DNA of 64,000 nt from CAUJGP01 sp964612425 (GTDB taxonomy: Bacteria > Bdellovibrionota > Bdellovibrionia > Bdellovibrionales > Bdellovibrionaceae): contig CAZTDX010000003.1 in NCBI GenBank assembly GCA_964612425.1, positions 49,258-113,257 on the forward strand. The letters are read 5' to 3'. Below the pieces are notes generated by a model, which searched no databases, was not told where the DNA came from, and saw only the letters and a program-made list of their open reading frames with translations. A program made the translations under genes and the position numbers. Numbering within the stretch: position 1 is the first letter of the stretch; each line of letters begins with the position of its first letter. Of this stretch, positions 34,100-43,510 are shown piece after piece.

Positions 34100-35728
34100 T
34101 CAGCCTCCTCTTTTACTCAAATAATATTCCCAATTTCCTTCTATCACATTTAATTGATTTCGGTCCAACTCAAAAACCTTAGTGGTTATCTCTCTTAAGA
34201 AAAAGCGATCGTGACTAACGATCATAACTGTTCCAGGAAACTCTTTGATAGCCTCAAGCAAAACTTCCCGAGAGGCAATGTCTAAGTGGTTTGTCGGTTC
34301 ATCCAATACCAATAAATTTGGAGCCTGTGCTAATATACAAGCTAACACCACACGGCTTTTCTCTCCTCCCGATAGGACTTCAATGCGTTTTTCAACATCA
34401 TCACCAGAAAATTTAAAAGCCCCTAAAAGAGTTTTTATCGTACCCAACGTGCTATTGGGAATACGGCTTTGCACTTCCTCTAAAATAGTTGATTTCGTAT
34501 TTAAAACATCAAGCGAGTTTTGAGAAAAATATCCCATTCGAATGGAACTTCCAAGAATGGCCTGCCCTTCAGAAGGTGTCGTATGTCCTGCTACAATTTT
34601 TAAGAGCGTCGACTTACCAGCGCCATTGATTCCAACCAACGCCACTCGGTCCAAGCGCTTCACTAGAGCTTTTGCGTTTTTAAAAACTAATTTTTCATCT
34701 CCATTTTCTTTTTGCCAAACCTTACCTAAATTTTCTAGCTTTATAACCTCATCTCCACCTCGTGGAGGCTCTGGCCATACAAACTTAATAACACTTGCCT
34801 CTGTGGGAACTTCAATCCGGTCAATTTTCTCTAGCTTCTTCACTCTTGATTGCACTTGGGCCGCATGTGAGGCTCGCGCGGCAAATCGCGCGATAAACTC
34901 TTCTTCTTTAGCAAGCATATCTTCTTGTCGTTTAGCAGCGGCAATCAGTTGTTCTTTGCGTACTTGCCGTTCGCGATCATAAAAATCATAATTCCCACTA
35001 TAAACAGTTATTGTTTGATTTGCGACTTCGACAATTTTATTAACTAATCGATTCATAAAATCACGGTCATGGCTTGTCATGAGCAAGGCTCCACGAAAAT
35101 TCATTAGCCACTCTTCTAGCCAAATAATAGACTCCATATCAAGATGATTGGTCGGTTCATCCATCAACAAGACATCGGGATTTAAAAGTAAGATTTTCGC
35201 GAGCGCAATCCTCATTTTCCAACCGCCAGAGTAGCTTGCCGTGGGGCGATGATGATCCTCTGGCGGAAACCCCAGCCCCGTTAAAATTTCCGCCGCACGC
35301 GACTCCATATCATAACCACCAATACGCTCAAACTCAGCTTGGGCCTCTCCGTACTCTTCTAACAAGCGATTCATCTCATCATCGCTCATGGGAGTGGTTG
35401 CGGAGTCCTCGAGTTGCTTTTCCATTTCCTTAATTCGTGTTTGCAATTGCGGAAACAAACTGTTGGCTGACATCGCCTCTTGAATCACACTTTTTCCGGC
35501 CATTTCCTCAATATTTTGAGAAAAGTATCCAACAACTACTTTCTCCGGTTTAGAAACACTTCCAGAGTCATATCCTTCTTCGTTCGTGAGAATACGAAAA
35601 ATTGTGGTTTTACCGGCTCCATTGGGGCCCACTAATCCAATTTTTTCCCCCTGATTGATTTGAAATGATGCATTTTTATATAAAATCCTGGGGCCATACT
35701 GCTTGGTTACTTTCGCAAAATGTATCAT
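34100..35728 (-). CDS. ABC-F family ATPase (ribosome-associated)
   Basis: 542 residues, two ATP-binding cassettes, no membrane segment. Cassette 1: Walker A GPNGAGKTT (near 36), signature SGGWKMRIALAK and DEPTNHLD. Cassette 2: GINGAGKST (near 370), LSGGEKSRVV and DEPTNHLD. The linker between them is the charged P-site motif (VRKEQLIAAAKRQE). ABC-F proteins act on the ribosomal E/P site in translation control or antibiotic protection; the sequence resembles YbiT-type members but cannot be subtyped. GGGAGAG precedes the ATG. The stop is 1 base from the bcp start, so the two are co-transcribed. Confidence 0.92.
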   Translation of the reverse strand: MIHFAKVTKQYGPRILYKNASFQINQGEKIGLVGPNGAGKTTIFRILTNEEGYDSGSVSKPEKVVVGYFSQNIEEMAGKSVIQEAMSANSLFPQLQTRIKEMEKQLEDSATTPMSDDEMNRLLEEYGEAQAEFERIGGYDMESRAAEILTGLGFPPEDHHRPTASYSGGWKMRIALAKILLLNPDVLLMDEPTNHLDMESIIWLEEWLMNFRGALLMTSHDRDFMNRLVNKIVEVANQTITVYSGNYDFYDRERQVRKEQLIAAAKRQEDMLAKEEEFIARFAARASHAAQVQSRVKKLEKIDRIEVPTEASVIKFVWPEPPRGGDEVIKLENLGKVWQKENGDEKLVFKNAKALVKRLDRVALVGINGAGKSTLLKIVAGHTTPSEGQAILGSSIRMGYFSQNSLDVLNTKSTILEEVQSRIPNSTLGTIKTLLGAFKFSGDDVEKRIEVLSGGEKSRVVLACILAQAPNLLVLDEPTNHLDIASREVLLEAIKEFPGTVMIVSHDRFFLREITTKVFELDRNQLNVIEGNWEYYLSKRGG

Positions 35729-35982
35729 TCTCTCCCTTTCAATCGATTTTAAACTAAAAACTTATAAACAAAATTAAGTGAGTTGTGGCTCAACTTGAGC
35801 CTTTGAAGCCTTTTCCGACTCATCTTGAAACACTCATCTGAATACTTATTCAACACTTTCACAAAGGAGTCAATATAAGGCCAATCTGACACTCTTTCTG
35901 TTTCAATCTGCTTTATTTCATTGTTGGGAAATCCGAGGAATTTATTGCCTTAAATTAAAACACAAATCCTTGGGAGGATTCA

Positions 35983-36873
35983 ATGCCATCAAAAATAAGT
36001 AGCTTACCATTTAAATTAAAACCATTCATCGTAGGAATTGCAGCGACACTCTTGTTTTCTGCTACCACTTTTTCTAAAGAAAAATTATTTATTCCCGCTC
36101 ACCCTCAAGAGCGAGCACCTCTTCTAGTAGCTATTCACGGCTGCCTTAACAGCGCCGATGGTATGGATGAGGAAACTCACTTCTCTGAACTGGCAGAATC
36201 TAAAGGCGTTTACGTCTATTACCCAGAGCCCTATCAAGGAGAAGAAAATTCTAAAGGTTGTTTTGAATTTTACACTCCAGAATCACAGAATGTGGGAGGT
36301 GGTGATGCCGCGGCTTTGGTATCAAAAGTTCAGTCTCTTATAAAGAAATATAATTTAGATGAAAGCAAAGTTTTCGCAGTAGGGATGTCGGCTGGCTCGT
36401 CCCTTATTCCTGTTCTTATCAATTGCTACCCCGATGTTTTTAAAGGCGTGGCTATGCACTCGGGAATGGGGTATGGCCTTGTTTCAACATGGCAAGAATC
36501 ACTTCTCATTGCAAAGTTTGGCCCCAATCCCTTTCATCAGCGAAACACCACTTGCAGCCCTACTCAATACAATGGAAAGATCTTTCTCATTCAAGGCAGC
36601 AAAGACCCCGTTATGAATAAAAAACATTATAAACTTCTTAAAAAAGACTATCTCAGCGATACGGCTTTTACTTCTCAAAAATACCCAGAAACTGATCAAG
36701 TGCTTGGCTATGAGCGAAGCTTTTACAGTAAAAACGGCACAATCATGGGTCAAACTCTCTATGTCAAAGGAATGGGGCATGATTGGAGCGGAAATAAATT
36801 AATGAATCCCTTTATCAATAAAGTCGGACCAGAAGTTTCTCCAATGATCATTGATTTTTTCTTTAATAAGTAG
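35983..36873 (+). CDS. Exported PHB-depolymerase-like esterase
   Basis: 296 residues with a signal peptide (about 1-31). Esterase motifs: AIHGCLNSADGMD (oxyanion), the nucleophile elbow GMSAGS, and catalytic His in GMGHDWSG. A Cys-rich loop (KGCFEF, NCYPD, TTCSP) suggests disulfides. The layout matches the PHB depolymerase/LpqC esterase family, so the substrate may be short-chain polyesters or other esters outside the cell. GGGAGG precedes the ATG. The downstream hairpin at 36938 lies between it and convergent fadE. Confidence 0.82.
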   Translation: MPSKISSLPFKLKPFIVGIAATLLFSATTFSKEKLFIPAHPQERAPLLVAIHGCLNSADGMDEETHFSELAESKGVYVYYPEPYQGEENSKGCFEFYTPESQNVGGGDAAALVSKVQSLIKKYNLDESKVFAVGMSAGSSLIPVLINCYPDVFKGVAMHSGMGYGLVSTWQESLLIAKFGPNPFHQRNTTCSPTQYNGKIFLIQGSKDPVMNKKHYKLLKKDYLSDTAFTSQKYPETDQVLGYERSFYSKNGTIMGQTLYVKGMGHDWSGNKLMNPFINKVGPEVSPMIIDFFFNK

Positions 36874-36937
36874 ATTCATCTGAAATTGACCTACTTCTTC
36901 GTTGAAAAAGTTTAAATCAAACGAAGAGGTGTCCTCA

Positions 36938-36965
36938 AGGAGCACAAGGTAATTATTGTGCTCCT
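36938..36965. terminator. Hairpin between convergent esterase and fadE genes
   Basis: 10-base stem AGGAGCACAA (36938-36947) with TTGTGCTCCT (36956-36965), 8-base loop. It lies between convergent stop codons and has no clear T-run on either side. Confidence 0.55.
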
Positions 36966-36972
36966 CTTAAAA

Positions 36973-39414
36973 TTACAAGCTCGCTAAACCTGTTAATGAG
37001 CTTTGTGTGGTATCTGAATGATACTGTTCTTCATTAAAATCATCGACTTGAACAGCATCAAAGCGAATCAGCTCACTCTTCAATAAAACGTCTTTATCGC
37101 TCGAAGTAATAATTGCTTGAGCAAAAGCTTCCTCTACTAAAAGAAGTGGCTTTTTCTTTGGTAAGCGACCTTCTTTGATAGCTTTTCGGATTTTCTTTTC
37201 AGCACTGTCAGCTTGGTTCATTATCTTGAAGGCTTGTTGTAAGCGACCGACTTGCTCATTTGTATCTTGCGGCAAATACATCCCTTCAATCATTCGTTCC
37301 CTTGTCGGAGTGTCGTGAATCATCACATCCACCATGGCATGAGTGAGATTATCCGTAATGTGAGAACTCAAAGAATTGATGCGTGACCATGCTCCGATAA
37401 ATCCTTTTACTAACCAACCTAAACCAGGAATGTTTAGATTATCAAAAATGCCATCAAAACCATTTTGAATTTGTTGCAAACCATATTTTAAAGAGAAACG
37501 GACAAATGCTAAATCTTCTGGTTTTCTTCCCTCTGCTTCAAAACGACGAATCACCGCAGAGCAAATATACATCCACGAAAGAATATCGGCAAATCGCCCC
37601 GTTAGTTTTTCTTTCGCCTTCAATGTTCCACCGAGTGTTCCCATAGCAATATCGGACCAAATAGCAAAAGACGCTGAGGTCCAAATCAAACGGCGATAGT
37701 AAACAGCCAGAGGACCTGCTCCTGATGGAACATTGGCAATATACCCGCGAGTTAAACTGAGCCCCAAAGCTCTAAAACCATTTCGAACGATGTGACCTAT
37801 GTGACCCCAAAATGCAAAATCAAATCCCGAGACATCACCTTTTTCAACAGATTCCACTTCTTTGAAAGCGTAGGGATGAGCGCGCAGAGCACCCTGACCA
37901 AACACCATCAGTGTACGAGTTAAAATATTTGCCCCTTCAACAGTAATACCAATAGGGGTGGCAATATACATTTCAGCAATTAAATTTCTAGGCCCAAGAG
38001 AGATTCCATTTCCGCCCATCGCATCCATCGCATCATTAACCACCTTGCGGCTAATTTCAGTGGCGTTGTATTTTGTAATCGCTGTGATCACAGGAGGCTT
38101 GATCCCTTTATCAAGAGCACCGAGAGTAAATCGTCGCAAAGCCTCTAACATATAGTTAAAACCAACTATGCGAGCGACAGGCTCTTCAACACCTTCAAAT
38201 TTTCCGATGGGCATTCCAAATTGACGACGAATGGCCGCATGAGATGTTGCAGCGAAAGTGCACAACTTTGTTCCACCAGTACTTTGAGCGGGAAGTGAAA
38301 TGCCTCGACCTGCGGCCAAGCAGTCCATAAGCATTCCCCAGCCTTTACCCACACCATCACGTCCACCTATGATCGCATCCAATCCCACCACCACGTCTTT
38401 TCCACGCGTCGGGCAATTGTGAAATGGAATACTTAATGGATCATGTCGTTGCCCAATCTGAACCCCTTTAGTTGAGGTTGGAATGAGCGCGCAAGTGATC
38501 CCTACATCTTGACCTAAGCCGAGTAAATTATCTGGATCGCGCAATTTGAAAGCGAGACCAAGGACCGTCGCAATCGATGCCAAAGTGATATAACGTTTAT
38601 TCCATTGTAAACGAACTTTAATTTGACCATCACTGTCTTTAAAGACCACGCCATCAGAAGTAATTGACGCCGCATCACTCCCTGCCCCAGGCTCAGTTAA
38701 AGCAAAACAAGGAATTTCTTCTCCAGTTGCTAATCGAGGTAAATAAAATTTCTTTTGTTCTTCGGTTCCGTAGTGAACCAAGAGTTCTGCTGGTCCTAAA
38801 GAGTTTGGAACCATCACCGTAATTGCGGCAGGAATGGAGCGAGATGACAACTTCATAATCACTTCAGAGTGAGCCAGCGCCGAGAAGCCAAGCCCTCCAT
38901 ACTCTTTAGGGATAATCATTCCCAAAAACTTTTCCTTTTTAATAATCTCCCAAGCCTCTGGAGATAATGTGCGTTTTTTATATACCGACCAAGGATTCAA
39001 AGCCTGACAAAGTCGATCCGTTGGACCATTGATAAACTTTTTTTCCTCATCAGTGAGTTGAGGATAGGGTTCTTGCATAATTTTTTGAAAGTCAGGCTTT
39101 CCTGAAAAAAGATCGCCTTCCACCCACACAACACCTGCCTCTAATGCAGTACGCTCAGTTGCTGAAATTTTAGGAATAAATTCTAATTTTTTGAGAAGAC
39201 CCATGAGGGGCGCTGAAACCAGCATCTTTCTGAGAGGCTTTAAGTTAAATATGAGGAGAATAACTGCTGCTACTCCCACCACTGGAACAGATCCCGCTGT
39301 TCCAAACCAGAGGGACGCTATCATAAAAGCTGACCACACAATAAGCGGGCTCCCTAGATAACCAATTACTATTAATGCCAACAACCAGACGATCAAAATC
39401 AAAAATGTTTCCAC
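36973..39414 (-). CDS. fadE: Acyl-CoA dehydrogenase, FadE type
   Basis: 813 residues. First step of fatty-acid beta-oxidation. The N-terminus has two membrane segments (about 3-25 and 25-60) as in E. coli FadE. The acyl-CoA dehydrogenase body follows: LTEPGAGSDAASI (substrate/FAD region), MDAMGGNGISLG, and a C-terminal extension of about 250 residues characteristic of FadE. The start is GTG with GGGAG 7 bases upstream. Its electrons would pass by ETF to the ETF-QO at 4515-6245. Length (about 814) agrees with the family. Confidence 0.92.
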   Translation of the reverse strand: METFLILIVWLLALIVIGYLGSPLIVWSAFMIASLWFGTAGSVPVVGVAAVILLIFNLKPLRKMLVSAPLMGLLKKLEFIPKISATERTALEAGVVWVEGDLFSGKPDFQKIMQEPYPQLTDEEKKFINGPTDRLCQALNPWSVYKKRTLSPEAWEIIKKEKFLGMIIPKEYGGLGFSALAHSEVIMKLSSRSIPAAITVMVPNSLGPAELLVHYGTEEQKKFYLPRLATGEEIPCFALTEPGAGSDAASITSDGVVFKDSDGQIKVRLQWNKRYITLASIATVLGLAFKLRDPDNLLGLGQDVGITCALIPTSTKGVQIGQRHDPLSIPFHNCPTRGKDVVVGLDAIIGGRDGVGKGWGMLMDCLAAGRGISLPAQSTGGTKLCTFAATSHAAIRRQFGMPIGKFEGVEEPVARIVGFNYMLEALRRFTLGALDKGIKPPVITAITKYNATEISRKVVNDAMDAMGGNGISLGPRNLIAEMYIATPIGITVEGANILTRTLMVFGQGALRAHPYAFKEVESVEKGDVSGFDFAFWGHIGHIVRNGFRALGLSLTRGYIANVPSGAGPLAVYYRRLIWTSASFAIWSDIAMGTLGGTLKAKEKLTGRFADILSWMYICSAVIRRFEAEGRKPEDLAFVRFSLKYGLQQIQNGFDGIFDNLNIPGLGWLVKGFIGAWSRINSLSSHITDNLTHAMVDVMIHDTPTRERMIEGMYLPQDTNEQVGRLQQAFKIMNQADSAEKKIRKAIKEGRLPKKKPLLLVEEAFAQAIITSSDKDVLLKSELIRFDAVQVDDFNEEQYHSDTTQSSLTGLASL

Positions 39415-39735
39415 GTCAAATCTCCCTTGAAAAAATTGACCATTTCATCCTAAACGAAAGAAGAATTAACAGCAACGAATTAAAATGATTTAAAAAAGGA
39501 ATCTAAGCCATTAAATAAAATTTGCTTAAAAAACAGATCTTAATGAGAGAAATTGAAGTTGATATGACTTGAATCATAAAAGTTTAAAAGAGAAATAAAG
39601 AAACAAAAGTGAATGCCACTACTATGTCACTGCTGCCTTCAAGCAACTGCCACAATCAAGACAGGATAAAAATAAAAAACCCCCAATTTCTTGAGGGTTT
39701 TTTATGAACTTTCACTCTAACAATAAGAGTTAAGC
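39415..39735. other. Intergenic region upstream of fadE
   Basis: 321 bases between the fadE start and the end of the Ala/Pro-rich lipoprotein gene. It holds the terminator of that gene (39674-39703) and presumably the fadE promoter; no gene is seen. Confidence 0.6.
39674..39703 (-). terminator. Terminator of the Ala/Pro-rich lipoprotein gene
   Basis: AAAAAACCC (39674-39682) and GGGTTTTTT (39695-39703) form a stem with one inner mismatch, followed on the minus strand by a T-run (complement of 39668-39679). Confidence 0.8.
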
Positions 39736-39975
39736 TTAGTGTGTTTCAGCAGGAGCGGCAGCAGGTGCTTCTGCAGCAGGAGCGGCATCAGCAGCTGGAG
39801 CTGCGGCAGCATCAGTCGCAGCGGGGGCTGCAGGCTCAGCGGCAGGAGCTTGAGCAGCCGGAGCTGCTGGTTCAGCAGGAGCTTGAGCAGCTTCTGGAGC
39901 TGGTTGATTTTTTGAGCAAGTAAAACCTGTAGTAAAAGCGAGTGCAAGCAAAGCACCTAAAACGATTGCTTTCAT
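39736..39975 (-). CDS. Ala/Pro-rich low-complexity lipoprotein
   Basis: 79 residues from the ATG at 39975 (AAGGAA upstream); frames extending to 40023 or in the other reading frame are less likely. The N-terminus is a lipoprotein-like signal (MKAIVLGALLALAFTTGF then TCSK). The rest is a run of Ala, Pro and Glu repeats (QAPAEPAAPAAQ), probably an extended flexible peptide attached to a membrane. Such tails can stretch across the periplasm. The leader holds an inverted repeat (GTTATCTT with AAGATAAC, about 40008-40028). The function is unknown. Confidence 0.6.
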   Translation of the reverse strand: MKAIVLGALLALAFTTGFTCSKNQPAPEAAQAPAEPAAPAAQAPAAEPAAPAATDAAAAPAADAAPAAEAPAAAPAETH

Positions 39976-40148
39976 TTCTGTTCCTTTCGTGCGCATAAGG
40001 CGCGTTATCTTTTTTTTTAGCAAGATAACCTTTATCGCAAAGCCTTATTTCAAATGCAAACAGAAATTTTACAGAAATTTGATTTTAAATTTTGCTTACT
40101 TTAATTGCAGAAATGATAGCTCTCTATCTAAACTCACCTTTAATAAAA

Positions 40149-40179
40149 AAAAGAAGCTTTGAATATCAAAGCTTCTTTT
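40149..40179 (-). terminator. Terminator of the gene at 40219
   Basis: 14-base perfect stem AAAAGAAGCTTTGA (40149-40162) with TCAAAGCTTCTTTT (40166-40179), loop ATA, followed on the minus strand by T-rich sequence. Confidence 0.85.
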
Positions 40180-40218
40180 GAAACATATTTCAAGCAACTA
40201 AAAATTTCTATGATTGCC

Positions 40219-41301
40219 CTATTTTTTGTTTCTCGATTCTTGTTGCAAATAACCTGGAGAATGCGTTTCAACATATTCAGACGGGCTCAAAGATTGTAGT
40301 CCCTTAGCATAACGACGAAGTACTGTTAACTTTGAAGGATCATTTAAGTCTTCAAGTTTAAAGTTTTCCAACTCTCTAGCCAACTGAACTGGCTCATAAT
40401 ACTTATCAACATCCATTCTGGATAGTCCAAAATAATAGGGAATATTAACAACGGACTCAATGGCCAACCCTGGGATTAGAAAAATTAATCTTGCACCGAT
40501 TGATCGTGCTATTTCCGCATCAATCTCTTTCGTTTTTTTAGTTGAGCAACGATAGTCAGTAAACCTATCAACACGAGTAAATACATCCTGTTCACCAATG
40601 TTAATGTCTGTAGTCTCAAATATTTTTAAAGAACTTTGTGACTTATAAACATTTTGACATCTTGTTTCTTTAATTAATTTCGCAACTTTTATTAATTCTT
40701 CAGATCCCTCAATGGGGATCACAGGGTAATCTAAATGTCGAGATACTTTTACATCCTCACCAAAAGTAATTGAGAGCTTAACAGATGGTTTTTCACTGGT
40801 TGCAGCTTGACAACTCTTTGCTAGCTTTTCTTTTAATTCATTAATATCTAATTTACCCAAGGTTGAATCTTTTTGACTTACAGCATTGGTAAAGTTGATT
40901 TCACCATTGCTTAAAATTGATAGTCCTGGTGCATTTGTTAAATTTAAGAAACTAGTAATCTTGTATGAGTCAGTTGAACCATTTTTTTTCGTTAATTCAT
41001 ACTTCTTACCATTTGCATCAAGATCTAACCAAATAGCCTCAATTTTTAATGAGTCGCTATTGTTTATATCTGAAAAACTTACATCTTTAGTCTCATCACA
41101 TTTATTAACTCTAACAGTTACGTGACCTGACTTAATTGATAATTGAGTAGGTCCAGGAACTTGAACAATCTCAAAGGGATCGTTATTTAAGTATTGATCC
41201 GCGTTCATTCCAGTCTTTGTGAATGTAAAGCTAAATGCCTCTAGAGTAATAAGTGGCAACGCCATAAAAAGAAACTTATTTATTTTATTTTTCATTTTCA
41301 A
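40219..41301 (-). CDS. Exported protein of unknown function
   Basis: 360 residues with a signal peptide (about 1-23, MKMKNKINKFLFMALPLITLEAF). The mature protein is Ser/Lys-rich with a beta-like first half (VTVRVNKCDE, LKIEAIWLDL) and an alpha-helical second half. It has four Cys, a possible amphipathic hydrophobic segment (RLIFLIPGLAIESVVNIPYYFG) near 275-295, and a helical tail. No family is recognised. GAGAGG precedes the ATG, and a good terminator follows the stop. It is a single-gene unit. Confidence 0.6.
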   Translation of the reverse strand: MKMKNKINKFLFMALPLITLEAFSFTFTKTGMNADQYLNNDPFEIVQVPGPTQLSIKSGHVTVRVNKCDETKDVSFSDINNSDSLKIEAIWLDLDANGKKYELTKKNGSTDSYKITSFLNLTNAPGLSILSNGEINFTNAVSQKDSTLGKLDINELKEKLAKSCQAATSEKPSVKLSITFGEDVKVSRHLDYPVIPIEGSEELIKVAKLIKETRCQNVYKSQSSLKIFETTDINIGEQDVFTRVDRFTDYRCSTKKTKEIDAEIARSIGARLIFLIPGLAIESVVNIPYYFGLSRMDVDKYYEPVQLARELENFKLEDLNDPSKLTVLRRYAKGLQSLSPSEYVETHSPGYLQQESRNKK

Positions 41302-41518
41302 CCTCTCTGTAACAATAGTTATACTTATTTATTTAAGTTATATTTTATTTAACCTAAAAAAGTATATTAGATTTTAGAATTAAAAAATAGATGTTATTTT
41401 TCTGTTAATATTGGACATTTTTTGTCACTCAAATTTAATGCTATTTATTTTGGAAGAAAGATATAAATTACAATTGTTTAGCTAGAACTTAGCTACTCTT
41501 GTATTTCTATAAAATAAA

Positions 41519-42607
41519 TCAACTCACCCGTTGTTTGTGATGAAACTGCTTCATCACTTCATCGGCGATTCGCTCCAAAGGCAGAGTGCGATGAACGGCA
41601 AACAAGTCGATGGCCGCCTTCGGCATTCCAAAGACGACACTGGTATTTTCGTCTTGCGCGATATTGTAACTTCCTGCTCTCTTCATAGCAAGCAAGCCAT
41701 CAGCGCCATCTCTTCCCATTCCCGTTAACACCACACCTATTGCGTTGGGACCAGCGTACTTTGCTACCGAACGCATTAAGTAATCGGCTGCGGGGCGAAC
41801 GCCATGCAATTTTGAGTGCTGATGAAGTGAAACAAAATACTGTGCCCCTCGACGATCAAGCTCCATATGGTAATCACCTGGAGCCAATAACACGCGACCA
41901 GGCACCACTTGATCGCCTTCTTCGGCCTCCTTCACTTCAAAACTGCAAAACGACTGAAGGCTCTCAGCATAACTTTTCGTAAACATTTGTGGCATATGCT
42001 GGACGATAAGAGTTCCTGGCAGATCGGCAGGCATTTGCGATAAAAATACTTTAAGGGCTTCGGTACCGCCCGTCGATGAGGCGATAGCAAGAATGGGAGA
42101 GGCATGGCCTTTTTGAGACCATTCTGGTTTATGTGTTGACGTTCGATAATGCTCTAACTTTTGCAATCGACTACTCGATAATTTTGATTTAGCATTTGAT
42201 ATTGCCTTTATTTTACTAATGAGATCTTGTGCCAACTCTTTAAGTTTATGTACTTGATCCACAGAAACTTTTTCAACTACTTCTAAAGCACCAGCCTCAT
42301 AGGACTTTGCCACCAATTCGGAATTTTCTTTTGCGATACCGCTAAAAATAATGGTTGGAGTCGGAAAATGCTCCATCACTTTTTTTAAAAAAGTGATGCC
42401 ATCCATTTTTGGCATTTCAACATCTAAAATCATTACGTCAGGTGTTAACGAAATCAGTTTGTTTCTTGCGATATAGGCATCTGGTGCACTTCCAACGACT
42501 TCAATTTCAGGATCAGACGATAGCACTTCCGAGAGCATCGCTCTAATGGTGGCCGAATCATCTACTATTAATACGCGCACAGACCTTTTCATATTTTTTA
42601 CACTCAA
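41519..42607 (-). CDS. cheB: CheB, chemotaxis protein-glutamate methylesterase/glutaminase
   Basis: 362 residues. The N-terminal receiver has Asp in ILDVEMPKMDG; the C-terminal methylesterase has the Ser of IASSTGGTEAL, the His of QHMP and the Asp of GMGRDGADG. It removes methyl groups from chemoreceptors and so resets adaptation. The start is TTG at 42607 with AGGA upstream, overlapping the stop of cheD; an ATG at 42592 is the alternative, without an evident ribosome-binding site. It is the last gene of the chemotaxis operon. Confidence 0.93.
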   Translation of the reverse strand: MSVKNMKRSVRVLIVDDSATIRAMLSEVLSSDPEIEVVGSAPDAYIARNKLISLTPDVMILDVEMPKMDGITFLKKVMEHFPTPTIIFSGIAKENSELVAKSYEAGALEVVEKVSVDQVHKLKELAQDLISKIKAISNAKSKLSSSRLQKLEHYRTSTHKPEWSQKGHASPILAIASSTGGTEALKVFLSQMPADLPGTLIVQHMPQMFTKSYAESLQSFCSFEVKEAEEGDQVVPGRVLLAPGDYHMELDRRGAQYFVSLHQHSKLHGVRPAADYLMRSVAKYAGPNAIGVVLTGMGRDGADGLLAMKRAGSYNIAQDENTSVVFGMPKAAIDLFAVHRTLPLERIADEVMKQFHHKQRVS

Positions 42608-43077
42608 GCTTTCCTAACTTTTGTTTCTTCACCGATGTATTGTAATCTTATTTCAAATGTTTTCGTGTTCAAACTTATCTTGCGTCCCTTTTCACCACCC
42701 ACGTCCGAATCAACGACGGGTATTCCTCGATGATTGAGAATTTTCCAGGCCATTTCTAAATTGAGTCGGCCCACTTCAGCTCCAATATCAACTCCTGAGA
42801 GCACATCGGCACCACCAAATATTTTAGCTTGAAGACTGCGGACCTCAGAACCCTTATTCCTCATCGTTTTTATTAATTTTTCAATAGCATAGTCACCATA
42901 ACGAGTTGATGGTGAATCGTTCTTATTTAATGTAGGGAGCAAATAATGATTTAACCCTCCGCTCTGTAGCTTTAAGTCATAAAGTGCCACCCCAACACAA
43001 CTTCCAAATATTGTTGAGATCAAAGTTTCCTCTTCAGAAAAATGCCATTCTCCTGGAAGTAAATAAACTTTATTCAC
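42604..43077 (-). CDS. cheD: CheD, chemoreceptor glutamine deamidase
   Basis: 157 residues. The family motif with active Cys and His is visible: STIFGSCVGVALYD, then GGLNHYLLP. CheD deamidates receptor glutamines. The start is a GTG at 43077 overlapping the stop of cheW (GTGA), indicating tight coupling in the operon. Its end overlaps the TTG start of cheB. The length is normal. Confidence 0.92.
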   Translation of the reverse strand: MNKVYLLPGEWHFSEEETLISTIFGSCVGVALYDLKLQSGGLNHYLLPTLNKNDSPSTRYGDYAIEKLIKTMRNKGSEVRSLQAKIFGGADVLSGVDIGAEVGRLNLEMAWKILNHRGIPVVDSDVGGEKGRKISLNTKTFEIRLQYIGEETKVRKA

Positions 43078-43487
43078 GCGCCAACCTCAATAAAATTAAA
43101 GGATTTTATCACCGACACTGTTTTATTATCCATTTGATAATAAAATTGGTTTTCTTCTGTGCCATTCACTTTTTGAAACTTGGCAATATCAAAAGAAATG
43201 ACTTGATGAACCTTCTCCACCTGAAACCCAAACCTTTGTTCTTGTATCATGGCAATAACAATATACTGTGGTTGATAATCATTCGATATTTCGATTTGTG
43301 GTAGATTTAAAATAGGAAGAACGTCGCCTCTTAGATTCAACAATCCATTGAGATTTTCTCTTTCCACTGGTGTTGGACTTAAGCTTTGTGACTTAATAAC
43401 CTCCACCACCGCACCAATGGGAACTGCAAAATATTGATTTCCATTTTGAAATAATAAATACAATGAGTTTTCTTCATTGCTGCTCAT
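43074..43487 (-). CDS. CheW-type chemotaxis adaptor
   Basis: 137 residues with the CheW fold: FAVPIGAVVEVIKSQSLSPTPVE, GLLNLRGDVLPILNL, and GFQVEKVHQVISF. It links receptors to CheA. AGGAA precedes the ATG. It lies between cheA and cheD. A second CheW is encoded at 46763-47272, so the two may serve different receptors or cluster types. Confidence 0.88.
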   Translation of the reverse strand: MSSNEENSLYLLFQNGNQYFAVPIGAVVEVIKSQSLSPTPVERENLNGLLNLRGDVLPILNLPQIEISNDYQPQYIVIAMIQEQRFGFQVEKVHQVISFDIAKFQKVNGTEENQFYYQMDNKTVSVIKSFNFIEVGA

Positions 43488-43510
43488 AATTTTTTCCTTT
43501 ACTTACTTTC

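Noticed and set aside
34245..34982. + strand frames opposite the ABC-F gene
   Set aside because: Antisense shadows; the minus-strand ABC-F protein has all catalytic motifs across this stretch.
35749..35892. 47-codon minus-strand frame (GTG start) before the ABC-F gene
   Set aside because: No good ribosome-binding site and no ATG. Open frames of this size are expected by chance in AT-rich sequence.
39717..39956. Leu-rich frame overlapping the Ala/Pro-rich lipoprotein
   Set aside because: Shadow of the low-complexity Ala/Pro coding region read in another frame; it has no signal or ribosome-binding site.
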